From: Pseudomonadota bacterium
GTDB lineage: Bacteria; Pseudomonadota; Alphaproteobacteria; Rhizobiales; Devosiaceae
Reading direction: 5' to 3'
Assembly (NCBI GenBank): GCA_023415605.1
Contig: JAEZKB010000267.1
Location: forward strand, 1-29,211
Length of the DNA: 29,211 nucleotides
Shown here: positions 1-7,392 of the stretch, one piece after another
How positions within the stretch are numbered: the first letter of the stretch is position 1
How the letters are laid out: every line of letters begins with the position of its first letter
Translations under genes and position numbers: made by a program
The notes under the pieces: generated by a model
Told to the model about the DNA's origin: nothing
Seen by the model: the letters and a program-made list of their open reading frames with translations, nothing else
The model's database searches: none

Positions 1-14
1 ATCGTGCCACAGCT

Positions 15-72
15 GATCCTCCCCCGTGACAACGGGGGAAGGGGACCATGCGCAGCATGGTGGAGGGGGCGC
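15..72 (-). repeat. Half copy of palindromic intergenic repeat
   Basis: This is the right half of the repeat seen complete at 15523-15659. It holds a central hairpin (CCCCCGT-gaca-ACGGGGG), a GGGGACC arm, a tip hairpin (ATGC-gca-GCAT) and the terminal arm GGTGGAGGGGGCGC. It lies upstream of the VOC gene, and an open frame that runs through it is not the gene start. Confidence 0.75.
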
Positions 73-139
73 CATCAAGCCCCCGCCTTTATCCCGTCAC
101 GCGCCATATGACATACTCCGGCAAAACGGGAGGACGACG

Positions 140-529
140 ATGGCAAACCTGCAAGGCCTTGTGCCCTATATCAGCCCCAGCGACGCCGTTGCGGCAGCGG
201 AGTTCTACAAGGCCGCCTTTGGCGCCACCGACGTGACGCCGATGCTCGCCGACGACGGCAAGCGCTACATGCATTGCTCGCTCACTGTGAACGGCGGCAC
301 GCTCTATATGAGCGACAGTTTCCCCGAGTACGGCGTACCCTTCGTCACCCCGCAGGGCTTCAACCTCAACCTCAATGTGGACAACGCGCAGGTCTGGTGG
401 GACCGGGCCGTGGGCGCCGGCTGCACCGTGGTGATGCCGCTCGAAAAGCAGTTCTGGGGCGACATCTACGGCCAGCTCAAGGACCCTTACGGCATCACCT
501 GGGCCATCGCGCAGGCCGAGACCACCTAG
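140..529 (+). CDS. VOC superfamily (PhnB-like glyoxalase/bleomycin-resistance fold) protein
   Basis: This 129-residue protein has the pattern of a single-domain PhnB-like VOC protein. It begins MANLQGLVPYISPSDAVAAA, followed by an EFYKAAFGA helix. A C-terminal WGDIYGQLKDPYG segment ends in a WAIA strand, typical of the second beta-alpha-beta-beta-beta unit. Substrate and metal cannot be read from sequence; PhnB-like members are mostly uncharacterised. I chose ATG 140 because GGGAGGA at 128-134 sits just upstream and family alignments begin here. The longer in-frame start at 26 lies inside a repeat. Its stop shares the CTAG tetramer (526-529) with the stop of the convergent oxidoreductase. Confidence 0.85.
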   Translation: MANLQGLVPYISPSDAVAAAEFYKAAFGATDVTPMLADDGKRYMHCSLTVNGGTLYMSDSFPEYGVPFVTPQGFNLNLNVDNAQVWWDRAVGAGCTVVMPLEKQFWGDIYGQLKDPYGITWAIAQAETT

Positions 530-1506
530 CGCGCGAACCCCGCGCGGGCATAGATCGCGTCGATCGCCGCCATGTTGCCGATGGCATCCGCGCCGCCGGT
601 CAACGGCTGCGCCGTGCCCGACAACACCCGCAGCACCGCGTCAAGCTGGTAGTCGAAGCTCGTGCCGCCGGCGACCGTGTGCTGGAAGAACATGCCATCG
701 AGCCGCTCGCGGATCGAATGCCCGCGATGCGGCAGCACCGGATTTTCGATTTCCACAGTGCCGTGCTCGCAATCGACCGAGAGCAGCGCCTTGTAGGGCT
801 GCCCCTTGCCCATGTTGCAGGTGACGTCCGCCAGCACGCCGCTGGGGAAACGCAGTGTCGCGGTGATGCGCTCGTCGACCCCAAGCTCGGTCTTGGTGCC
901 GGTGGCCGCCACCACCATGTCCGGCTCTTCGCCGAGCAGCGACCGCACCCAGTGCACGGGGTAGCAGCCGAGGTCCATCAGCGCCCCGCCGCCGGCCGCC
1001 GGATCGTGCCGGATATTTTTGGGATCGAATGGAAGGGTCACCGAGAATTCCGCCTTGATCGCCCGGATCTGCCCCAGCCGCCCGCTCTCCTTCATCGCGA
1101 GAAGATGCAGGAACGCCGGATGGTGCCGGTCGTGGAACCCTTCGATCAGGTGCTTGCCGGTGGCGAGCGAGGCTTCCACCATCCTGGTGGCCTCGGCCGC
1201 GTTCATGGCGAAGGGCTTTTCGCAGAGCACATGCTTGCCCGCTTCCATCGCGGCGATCGACCAGCGCGCATGTTCGCTCGGCGGCAGGCAGTTATACACG
1301 AGCGTGATCGCCGGATCGGCCAGTAGCGCCTCGTAGCCGTCATAGGCATTGGCGATGCGGTGTCGCTTGGCGTATTCCGCCGCCACGCCCGGCCGGCGCG
1401 AGGCCACGGCATGGACGACCGCATCAGTGCGGCGGCGCACCGGTTCGATCATCGCCTGCGGCGCAATCCCGGCCGCGCCAAGAATACCGATTGCCGTTGT
1501 CGCCAA
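526..1506 (-). CDS. Gfo/Idh/MocA family NAD(P)-dependent oxidoreductase
   Basis: This 326-residue protein has an N-terminal Rossmann fold (AIGILGAAGIA at about residues 5-15) and the family EKP motif at 96-98, whose lysine is catalytic in relatives. Its C-terminal half has GGGALMDLGCYPV at about 172-184, as in dihydrodiol-dehydrogenase-like members. The substrate is probably a sugar or cyclic polyol but is not identifiable. The open frame runs up to 1578, but family members start just before the ILGAAGIA strand. The TTG at 1506, with GGGGGCG upstream, is the best start. It is divergent from dctQ and convergent with the VOC gene. It is only distantly similar to the other two Gfo/Idh/MocA proteins in the window. 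Confidence 0.83.
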   Translation of the reverse strand: MATTAIGILGAAGIAPQAMIEPVRRRTDAVVHAVASRRPGVAAEYAKRHRIANAYDGYEALLADPAITLVYNCLPPSEHARWSIAAMEAGKHVLCEKPFAMNAAEATRMVEASLATGKHLIEGFHDRHHPAFLHLLAMKESGRLGQIRAIKAEFSVTLPFDPKNIRHDPAAGGGALMDLGCYPVHWVRSLLGEEPDMVVAATGTKTELGVDERITATLRFPSGVLADVTCNMGKGQPYKALLSVDCEHGTVEIENPVLPHRGHSIRERLDGMFFQHTVAGGTSFDYQLDAVLRVLSGTAQPLTGGADAIGNMAAIDAIYARAGFAR

Positions 1507-1658
1507 GGCTGCGCCCCCACATGTCCCCAGCCAATACCGACAGAAAACCTCTACTTTTCGGTCAACACTTGCGCCCATTGCCAGCCTTCGGGTTGACGCA
1601 TGCGGAAACTCATGATGGCTAGAGCAAAAAAAGGTCAGATACTCGGGGGAGGCTCATT

Positions 1659-2234
1659 TTGCGCGCACTAGCCGCGATCGTCCGCGCCATAGCGGCGCTC
1701 AACCGCACCATTGGCTTGACACTGAGCTGGCTGTCACTGGCCGTGGTGCTGGTCTGCTTCACTGTCGTGGTGCAGCGCTACTTCCTGCACCAGACCCAGC
1801 TCTGGATGCAGGATCTCTACGTCTGGCTCTCTGGCGCCATGTTCACCGGCGTTGCCGGCTACGCTCTGCTCCGCGACGACCATGTACGGGTGGATATTCT
1901 CTACCGGCCATGGTCGGTCCGCAAAAAGGCCATTGCCGATCTCTTCGGCGTCGTCGTCTTCCTTGCGCCGTTCATTGGCGTTGTGGCCAGCTATGGGTGG
2001 ACCTTCGTGGCCCGCTCCTGGCGGCTCTATGAGGGCTCGGCCAACATCGGCGGCATGCCAGGCCTCTTCATCCTCAAGACCTTCATCCTCGTCTTCTGCG
2101 TCGTGGTCGGCCTGCAGGGCCTCGCCATGGCGCTCCGCTCCATCCTCGTGCTGACCGACAACGAGCACCTCTTGCCGCAGAGACTCCGCTACAAGACCGG
2201 TGACGAACCCGAGGGTACGGAGGCCGTACTGTGA
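1659..2234 (+). CDS. dctQ: TRAP transporter small permease (DctQ type)
   Basis: This 191-residue integral membrane protein has four predicted helices (about 17-39, 52-70, 93-114, 136-158). The DctQ hallmark DDHVRVDILY follows the second helix. DctQ is the small membrane subunit of tripartite ATP-independent periplasmic transporters, which use an ion gradient and a periplasmic binding protein to import mainly carboxylates. The start is TTG at 1659, supported by GGGGAGG at 1646-1652. The stop overlaps the GTG of the large permease (GTGA), so the two are translationally coupled. No strong sigma-70 promoter is visible in the 152-bp divergent gap upstream. Confidence 0.93.
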   Translation: MRALAAIVRAIAALNRTIGLTLSWLSLAVVLVCFTVVVQRYFLHQTQLWMQDLYVWLSGAMFTGVAGYALLRDDHVRVDILYRPWSVRKKAIADLFGVVVFLAPFIGVVASYGWTFVARSWRLYEGSANIGGMPGLFILKTFILVFCVVVGLQGLAMALRSILVLTDNEHLLPQRLRYKTGDEPEGTEAVL

Positions 2235-3619
2235 CCTCCATCCTTCTCGGCGAAATCCTCGCCGGCACCATGTTCTTCGCCATCATCGGCGTGCTGCTGA
2301 TCGGCTTTCCGGTCGCTTTCTCGCTCCCCGGCACGGCCCTGATCTTTGGCCTCGTCGGCTGGCAGCTGGGCGTCTTCGATCCCTCCAACTTCGGCTCCCT
2401 CGCCAACCGCTATATCGGCACCATGACCAACGAGGTGCTGGTCGCCGTGCCGCTCTTCATCTTCATGGGCGTCATCCTCGAGCGAAGCGGCATCGCCGAA
2501 GCCTTGCTCCTCACCATGGGCAAGCTCTTCGGCAATCTGCGTGGCGGCCTCGGCGTGTCGGTGATCCTGGTCGGCGCCCTGCTCGCGGCCTCCACCGGCG
2601 TTGTCGGCGCCACCGTGGTCACCATGGGCCTCATCTCGCTCCCCGCCATGCTGCGGGCTGGCTACGACCCCAAACTCGCCGCTGGCGTCATCTGCGCCTC
2701 CGGCACGCTGGGGCAGATCATCCCGCCCTCGACCGTCCTCATCTTCATGGGCGACATGCTCTCGGGCATCAACGCCCAGGTGCAGATGGAAGCAGGAAAC
2801 TTCGCCCCCGAGCCGGTCTCGGTCGGCGCCCTCTTTGCCGGCGCCTTCATACCCGGCCTGGTGCTGGTGGGGCTCTACCTTGTCTGGGTGATCTTCAAGG
2901 CCTTTGTCGACCCCAAGTCCGCCCCGGCTACGCCCGTTCCGGCCGAGGAAAAGCAGCACCTGCTGCGCGAAGTCGCCGTCGCCCTTGTCCCGGCCCTCGC
3001 CCTCATCGTGGCTGTGCTCGGCTCCATCCTGGGCGGTATCGCCACGCCGACGGAAGCCGCCTCGGTGGGCTCGGTCGGCGCGCTGCTGCTCACCGCGCTC
3101 AAGGGCAAGCTTAGCTTCACGATGATCCGCCAGGCCGTCATCGGCACCGCCACCATGACCTCGATGATCTTCGTCATCCTCTTCGGTGCGGCGGTATTTT
3201 CGATCGTCTTCCGCGTCATGGGGGGCGACAACCTCGTCCACGAATTCCTGAGCAACATGCCGGGTGGCGCCATCGGCGCCATCATCATCGTCATGCTCAT
3301 CATGTTTCTGCTGGGCTTCATCCTCGACACCTTCGAGATCATCTTCATCGTGATCCCGATCACCGCGCCGATCCTTCTGAAACTGGGCGTCGACCCGGTC
3401 TGGCTGGGTGTCGCGGTGGGCGTGAACCTGCAGACCAGCTTCCTCACGCCGCCCTTCGGCTTCTCGCTGTTCTATCTGCGCGGCGTGGCGCCGGCCCGGG
3501 TGACCACTGGCATGATCTACAAAGGCGTCGTGCCGTTCGTGGTCCTGCAGGTCGTCGCCATAGCGCTGCTCTTCTTCTTCCCGCAGCTCGCCACCTGGTT
3601 GCCCAGCATCATCTACTGA
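2231..3619 (+). CDS. dctM: TRAP transporter large permease (DctM type)
   Basis: This 462-residue, highly hydrophobic protein has about a dozen predicted membrane helices and typical DctM segments. These include GNLRGGLGVSVILVGALLAA, ASTGVVGATVVTMGLISLP, SGTLGQIIPPS and a C-terminal TSFLTPPFGFSLFYLRG. It forms the translocation channel together with DctQ. GTG 2231 overlaps the dctQ stop by four bases. A strong bidirectional terminator follows, and the cognate binding protein is encoded on the opposite strand beyond it. It is full length with no frameshift. Confidence 0.96.
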   Translation: MTSILLGEILAGTMFFAIIGVLLIGFPVAFSLPGTALIFGLVGWQLGVFDPSNFGSLANRYIGTMTNEVLVAVPLFIFMGVILERSGIAEALLLTMGKLFGNLRGGLGVSVILVGALLAASTGVVGATVVTMGLISLPAMLRAGYDPKLAAGVICASGTLGQIIPPSTVLIFMGDMLSGINAQVQMEAGNFAPEPVSVGALFAGAFIPGLVLVGLYLVWVIFKAFVDPKSAPATPVPAEEKQHLLREVAVALVPALALIVAVLGSILGGIATPTEAASVGSVGALLLTALKGKLSFTMIRQAVIGTATMTSMIFVILFGAAVFSIVFRVMGGDNLVHEFLSNMPGGAIGAIIIVMLIMFLLGFILDTFEIIFIVIPITAPILLKLGVDPVWLGVAVGVNLQTSFLTPPFGFSLFYLRGVAPARVTTGMIYKGVVPFVVLQVVAIALLFFFPQLATWLPSIIY

Positions 3620-3650
3620 CGCTTGGCAACGCCCCGTCGAGACAAACGAA

Positions 3651-3676
3651 AAGGCCCGGGATCGCTCCCGGGCCTT
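3651..3676. terminator. Bidirectional rho-independent terminator between dctM and the TRAP binding protein gene
   Basis: A perfect 10-bp stem AAGGCCCGGG / CCCGGGCCTT encloses the six-base loop ATCGCT. The left flank is A-rich (acaaacgaaa), giving a U-tract on the minus strand; the right flank is only weakly T-rich. It lies between convergent stops at 3619 and 3698, so it probably serves both units. Confidence 0.85.
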
Positions 3677-3697
3677 CTGCATTCATGAACTGCCAGA

Positions 3698-4798
3698 TCA
3701 GCTGTACTTGATGTACTTCTCGCGGGCGGCCAGGTACGGCATGTCGGTACCTTCCGTACGCTGCCGCAGCAGGTTGAAGGCCGACACGAAGCTCTCCGCG
3801 ACTTCCTTGGTCAGTGCATCGCCGCCTTCGCGGATCTCGCCGATCAGTTCCATCGACGCCTTGGCGCCGGCTTCGATGATGTCTTCCGGGAACTTGCGCA
3901 CCTGTACGCCGTGCTCGCTGACCAGCGCGTTGAGGGCGCGCGGATCGTTCGCGTACATGTCCGAAGCGACGTCGTCATAGCTGGCCTGGGCACAGACACG
4001 GACGATTTCCTGCAGGTCTTCCGGCAGCTCCTGGAACTTCGACTTGCTGACCGCGACTTCGGTGGCAAGGCCCGGTTCGACGAAGCTGGGGAAGTAGTAG
4101 TTCTTGGCGATCTGGTAGAAGCCCAGCGCCAGGTCGTTATAGGGACCCACGAACTCGGCCGCATCGAGCGTACCCGACTGCAAGGCCGCGAAGATTTCGC
4201 CGGCCGCGAGGTTGGTTACCGAGGCGCCGAGCTTGCCCCACACCTGGCCGCCGAGGCCCGGCGTGCGGAAGCGGAGGCCCTGGATGTCGGCGACGCCGGT
4301 CAGTTCGTTGCGGAACCAGCCGCCGGCCTGGGTACCAGTGTCACCCGACAGGAAGCCCTGAATACCGAACTGGTCGTAGATCTTGTCCCAGATTTCCTGG
4401 CCGCCGAGATAGCGCACCCAGGCGGTGAGCTCGCGGCTGGTCATGCCGAACGGCACACCGGTGAAGAAGCTCAGGCCCTGGCTCTTGTTCTGCCAGTAAT
4501 AAGGCGTGCCGTGGCTCATTTCAGCCGAGCCGTCGATGACGGCGTCGAGAGCCTGCAGGCCCGGCACCATCTCGCCGGCCGCATAGACCTGCACCGTCAG
4601 GCGCCCGCCCGATGCTTTGGTGATGCGGTCGGCAAGGTTCTGCGCGCCGACGCCAAGACCCGGGAAATTCTTGGGCCAGGTGGTCACCATGCGCCACTGA
4701 ATGGCATTCTGCGCGATCGCCGGCATGGCGAGAGCAGAAGCGGCGGCCGTGCCGGCGGTGAGCGCCGTGGCCGACTTGAAGAATTCACGTCTTTTCAT
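3698..4798 (-). CDS. TRAP transporter substrate-binding protein, DctP/TakP-like, Tat signal
   Basis: This 366-residue periplasmic protein starts MKRREFFKSATALTAG, a twin-arginine (RR at 3-4) signal with likely cleavage after AIA at about residue 29. The mature part resembles the TakP group of binding proteins for 2-oxoacids: TWPKNFPGLG, AAGEMVPGLQALDAV, HGTPYYWQNKSQGL, VPFGMTSRE and TGTQAGGWFRNEL, the arginine of which contacts the carboxylate in relatives. A monocarboxylate or 2-oxoacid ligand is therefore likely but not proven. ATG 4798 is chosen because GGAGGA lies just upstream. It is presumably the partner of DctQM, although encoded convergently. Confidence 0.92.
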   Translation of the reverse strand: MKRREFFKSATALTAGTAAASALAMPAIAQNAIQWRMVTTWPKNFPGLGVGAQNLADRITKASGGRLTVQVYAAGEMVPGLQALDAVIDGSAEMSHGTPYYWQNKSQGLSFFTGVPFGMTSRELTAWVRYLGGQEIWDKIYDQFGIQGFLSGDTGTQAGGWFRNELTGVADIQGLRFRTPGLGGQVWGKLGASVTNLAAGEIFAALQSGTLDAAEFVGPYNDLALGFYQIAKNYYFPSFVEPGLATEVAVSKSKFQELPEDLQEIVRVCAQASYDDVASDMYANDPRALNALVSEHGVQVRKFPEDIIEAGAKASMELIGEIREGGDALTKEVAESFVSAFNLLRQRTEGTDMPYLAAREKYIKYS

Positions 4799-4956
4799 AG
4801 AGTCCTCCGAAGGGGGCGGAGCGTATCTTGCGGGCTGCTTTGCCCGGTCCTCGCCCTTGCGCCTTTCCAATGTTGAACAGGTGCGGCGCCTGCTGTCCAG
4901 AGGAACCATCCCGCTGGCGGCGGCAAACCCGCAGGACTACGGGTCTTACAACCGGG

Positions 4957-4998
4957 TTGACGACCTATAGCTATCCGGCTATGTATCAATTCATAGCC
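4957..4998 (+). promoter_or_regulatory. Promoter and probable ArsR operator
   Basis: TTGACG (4957-4962) and TATGTA (4980-4985) are separated by exactly 17 bases, a good sigma-70 layout. A perfect 7-bp inverted repeat, GGCTATG (4977-4983)-N8-CATAGCC (4992-4998), covers the -10 box and expected start point, where a repressor would block transcription. ArsR-family autorepressors commonly bind such dyads. The ATG at 4981 falls in the -10 box and so should not be the translation start. Confidence 0.7.
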
Positions 4999-5013
4999 AA
5001 CGGGGTATGGATT

Positions 5014-5337
5014 GTGACATCCGATGCCGATGCGATCTTCCGGTCTTTGGCCGACCCGACCCGCCGCGCCATCTTCGAGCGGCTGTGCCGCGACGGCGAG
5101 TTGACGGTCGGCGCCTTGACCCGCGAAGCGGGCGTCAGCCAGCCGGTGGTTTCCAAGCATCTTGGCGTCCTCAAGCAGGCCGGCCTCGTGCGCGATCGAC
5201 CTACCGGACGGCAGACCCACTACAGCGCCATGCCTGGCGCCCTTACCCCACTGCTCGACTGGACCCGTGAGATGGGCGCCTTTTGGGAAAGCAGGTTCGA
5301 TGACCTTGAAGACCTTTTGAAAAGGATGGACCAATGA
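5014..5337 (+). CDS. ArsR/SmtB-family transcriptional regulator
   Basis: This 107-residue winged-helix regulator contains ADAIFRSLADPTRRAIFERL and then a helix-turn-helix (about 30-60) with VSQPVVSKHLGVLKQAGLV, the classic ArsR recognition region. It lacks an obvious metal-binding cysteine pair; the lone Cys is at about residue 25. It belongs to the group coupled to AHSA1/SRPBCC genes rather than metal sensors. GTG 5014 is preferred over ATG 4981, because the latter lies within the promoter -10 box and family members begin at this point; GGGG lies about 10 bases upstream. It is the first gene of a tight five-gene operon (5014-6798) and likely represses it through the dyad at 4977-4998. Confidence 0.88.
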   Translation: MTSDADAIFRSLADPTRRAIFERLCRDGELTVGALTREAGVSQPVVSKHLGVLKQAGLVRDRPTGRQTHYSAMPGALTPLLDWTREMGAFWESRFDDLEDLLKRMDQ

Positions 5338-5546
5338 GCAAGTTCATACGCCAGCTTCACCGCTGGACCTCGATCGCCTTCGTGCTGAGCGTGCTCGCGA
5401 TCACCATCGCGCTGGCCCAGGCCGAGCCGATCATCTGGGTGTCCTACATCCCGCTGCTGCCGCTGGCCCTGCTGGCGTTCACCGGCCTTTACCTGTTTGC
5501 CCTGCCCTACCTGGCGCGTCGCCGCGGCCGTACCGTAACGGAGTAG
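5334..5546 (+). CDS. Small two-helix membrane protein
   Basis: This 70-residue protein has two predicted membrane helices (about 12-29 and 34-60), with basic residues at the start (KFIRQLHRW) and end (LARRRGR). That suggests both termini are cytoplasmic. Its ATG overlaps the ArsR stop by four bases (ATGA), so translation is probably coupled. I do not recognise a characterised family. Similar short proteins occur in ArsR-SRPBCC operons, but their role is unknown to me. Confidence 0.75.
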   Translation: MSKFIRQLHRWTSIAFVLSVLAITIALAQAEPIIWVSYIPLLPLALLAFTGLYLFALPYLARRRGRTVTE

Positions 5547-5550
5547 TCCG

Positions 5551-5961
5551 GTGACAAAGCAGAAGCCCGTACTGCTCTCAGGCGGCAATCCGCAGATCCC
5601 CAAAGGCTATGGCGACGAGCCGGTGCAGGCCTATATCACCGCCATGCCCGGCTGGAAGCAGCCCATTGGCCGGCAGATCGACGCCATCGTCACCAAGGCC
5701 GTTCCGGGCGTGCTGAAAGCGGTGAAGTGGAACACGCCGTTCTATGGCACTGAGCCCGACCACTACTTCCTCAGCTTCCACGTCTTCGAGAAGTACGTGA
5801 AGGTGACCTTCTTCAGGGGCGCCGACCTCGATCCCCCGCCGCCGGGGAAGTCCAAGTACCCGGCCGTACGCTATCTCGACATCCGTGAGGGTGCGTTCGA
5901 CGAAGCCCAGTTCACCGCCTGGGTGACACAGGCAGCCAAGCTGCCCAACGAGAAGATGTGA
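5551..5961 (+). CDS. DUF1801 (YdhG/YdeI-like) protein
   Basis: This 136-residue protein has the DUF1801 pattern: an IDAIVTKAVPG helix, the aromatic VKWNTPFYG motif, a central beta-rich part (DHYFLSFHVFEKYVKVTFF) and a C-terminal helix (FDEAQFTAWVTQAAKL). The fold is small alpha/beta; its biochemical role is unknown, although some relatives have been linked to iron or stress contexts. GTG 5551 is supported by ACGGAG about 8 bases upstream. Third gene of the ArsR operon, four bases after the preceding stop. It is only weakly similar to the next gene product, another DUF1801 protein. Confidence 0.82.
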   Translation: MTKQKPVLLSGGNPQIPKGYGDEPVQAYITAMPGWKQPIGRQIDAIVTKAVPGVLKAVKWNTPFYGTEPDHYFLSFHVFEKYVKVTFFRGADLDPPPPGKSKYPAVRYLDIREGAFDEAQFTAWVTQAAKLPNEKM

Positions 5962-5971
5962 GGAGTTCGCA

Positions 5972-6391
5972 ATGCCCCGATCCACCGACACCGCAAGCGA
6001 CCGCAGCGCCGCGGAGCATATCGACCAGCGCATCGCCGAACTCGGCGACTGGCGCGGCGACACCCTCGCCCGCATCCGCAAGCTGATCCGCGCCGCCGAT
6101 CCCGAGATCGTCGAGGAGTGGAAATGGGGCAACCCGGTCTGGTCCAAAGCCGGCATCATCTGCACGGGCGAGACCTACAAGGCTGCCGTGAAAACCACCT
6201 TCGCCAAGGGCGCCTCGGTCGGTGACCCCAAAGGCCTGTTCAACTCGAGCCTCGAAGGCGCAACCCGCCGCGCCATCGATTTCCCGCAAGGGGCGACGAT
6301 CGACGAGTCCGCCTTCACAGCCCTCATCCGCGCCGCCGTCGCCGTCAACGTCGCTGCCGAGGCGGACCGCAAGACGAAGAAGCGCGCCTGA
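5972..6391 (+). CDS. DUF1801 domain protein (second copy)
   Basis: This 139-residue protein has EHIDQRIAELGDWRGDTLARI, then the hallmark EEWKWGNPVWS, YKAAVKTTFAKGA, and a C-terminal helix with DESAFTALIRAAVAVN. That is the DUF1801 pattern, but in the variant often placed next to AHSA1 proteins. The start has GAGGAG seven bases upstream. Its stop overlaps the ATG of the SRPBCC gene (TGATG), so the two are coupled. Function is unknown; two divergent DUF1801 proteins in one operon suggest distinct roles or a heteromer, which is inference. Confidence 0.83.
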   Translation: MPRSTDTASDRSAAEHIDQRIAELGDWRGDTLARIRKLIRAADPEIVEEWKWGNPVWSKAGIICTGETYKAAVKTTFAKGASVGDPKGLFNSSLEGATRRAIDFPQGATIDESAFTALIRAAVAVNVAAEADRKTKKRA

Positions 6392-6798
6392 TGGCGGAAA
6401 ATCCCGAAATCCGCACAGTCGTCGTCGAACGCGACATCGTCCACCCGCCCGAAAAGATCTGGCGCGCTCTGACCCAGCCGCATCTCATTTCGGAATGGCT
6501 GTTCAAGACCGATTTCCGCCCCGAGATCGGAGCCGGCTTCCAGTTCAACCAGGATTGGGGCACCATCGATTGCCGGGTGCTCGAAGTCGAGTTGCACCGC
6601 TCGCTGGCCTATACCTGGGCCGCCTTCGGCCTCGAAAGTACCGTCACCTGGACGCTGACGCCCATTGCCACCGGCACTCGGCTCCGCATGGAACAAGCCG
6701 GCTTCACTCGCGATCAGGACGCCGCCTACAAAGGCTCCCGCGCCAGCTGGCCGCATTTCTTCACCGCCCTTGAGAAGCTGCTAGAGGGGTTGGAGTAA
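6391..6798 (+). CDS. SRPBCC/AHSA1-family (START-like) protein
   Basis: This 135-residue protein has the AHSA1-like SRPBCC layout. It begins with a beta strand and helix (VVVERDIVHPPEKIWRALTQ), followed by HLISEWLF, a series of strands (VLEVELHRSLAYTWAAF, VTWTLTPIATGTRLRMEQ) and a long C-terminal helix (SWPHFFTALEKLLEGL). Such proteins form a hydrophobic cavity; no catalytic set is evident. It is the last gene of the ArsR operon. ArsR-SRPBCC gene pairs are common in bacteria, but the ligand is rarely known. Confidence 0.88.
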   Translation: MAENPEIRTVVVERDIVHPPEKIWRALTQPHLISEWLFKTDFRPEIGAGFQFNQDWGTIDCRVLEVELHRSLAYTWAAFGLESTVTWTLTPIATGTRLRMEQAGFTRDQDAAYKGSRASWPHFFTALEKLLEGLE

Positions 6799-6883
6799 GT
6801 CACCGGCTGCTGTGCCCCTCCCCGCTTTGTACTTGGAGCAGGGTGACCCGACTGCACGCCCCCAGAAAAAATCTCACATGTCG

Positions 6884-6910
6884 GGAATAAACCCGGACCG
6901 CCAGTGTTGA
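6884..6910 (+). promoter_or_regulatory. Candidate ECF-type promoter
   Basis: GGAATAAACC (6884-6893) resembles the GGAAY -35 element of extracytoplasmic-function sigma factors, with a possible TGTTGA -10 at 6905-6910. It lies about 70 bases upstream of the secreted protein gene whose operon encodes an ECF sigma factor, which would fit autoregulation. Spacing and -10 quality are uncertain. The rest of the 183-bp gap (6799-6981) shows nothing else clear. Confidence 0.35.
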
Positions 6911-6981
6911 GCACAGTACCGGCGGCCGGAGGGGTTGCCGGACGACTGCAGCCTAGAGGCTGCGAACAACCGGAGGAACTG

Positions 6982-7377
6982 ATGAAGTTCACCAAAATCC
7001 TCGCCGGCGCCGTCGCGCTCGCCATGCTCGCTACCCCGACCTTCGCGGCCGATTATCTCGGCGGGCTGGTCAAGTCCTCTGACATCGGCGGCAAGATGGT
7101 GCTGACCGACGCCAACGGAATGACCCTCTACACCTTCGACAAGGACACCCAGGGTTCGGCCAGCAACTGCTACGATAAATGCGCCGAGAACTGGCCGCCG
7201 CTGATCGCCCCCGCAGACACCAAGGTTGACGGCGACTTCACCCTGATCGACCGCACCGACGGCACCAAGATCGTCGCCTATAAGGGCTGGCCGCTCTATC
7301 TCTGGGTCAAGGACGAGAAGCCGGGCGACACCACCGGCGACATGGTCGGCGAAGTCTGGCACACTGCTTACGAATAA
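6982..7377 (+). CDS. Secreted COG4315-type protein (Yx(FWY)xxD repeat)
   Basis: This 131-residue exported protein has a Sec signal (MKFTKILAGAVALAMLATPT, cleavage near residue 22). Its mature domain carries the Yx(F/W/Y)xxD signature twice: LYTFDKD and LYLWVKDEKPGD. A cysteine pair, NCYDKCAENWPPL, may form a disulphide. The family is annotated as a predicted lipoprotein/secreted repeat of unknown function, but this member has a plain signal, not a lipobox. GGAGGA is well placed before ATG 6982. It is followed 15 bases later by an ECF sigma factor gene, so it is probably co-transcribed and a target of that sigma factor. Confidence 0.87.
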   Translation: MKFTKILAGAVALAMLATPTFAADYLGGLVKSSDIGGKMVLTDANGMTLYTFDKDTQGSASNCYDKCAENWPPLIAPADTKVDGDFTLIDRTDGTKIVAYKGWPLYLWVKDEKPGDTTGDMVGEVWHTAYE

Positions 7378-7392
7378 GCGGACCACGCTGGC

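Noticed and set aside
1592..1626. TTGACG upstream of dctQ as a promoter
   Set aside because: No -10 box at 16-18 bases; nearest TA-rich hexamer is too far.
2189..3682. Long minus-strand open frame opposite dctM
   Set aside because: Its translation is an Asp/His/Arg/Gly-rich sequence with no family look, and dctM on the plus strand is unmistakable. GC-rich codons give long antisense frames.
3911..4876. Plus-strand open frame opposite the TRAP binding protein
   Set aside because: It is a shadow frame; the minus strand encodes a signal peptide and conserved TRAP motifs.
4981..5013. Longer ArsR start at ATG 4981
   Set aside because: The ATG is part of the -10 box and operator dyad, and there is no ribosome site before it.
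6812..6858. Possible degenerate copy of the palindromic repeat (TGTGCCCCTCCCCGC)
   Set aside because: It has only one short arm resembling the family; no tip hairpin or second arm could be found.
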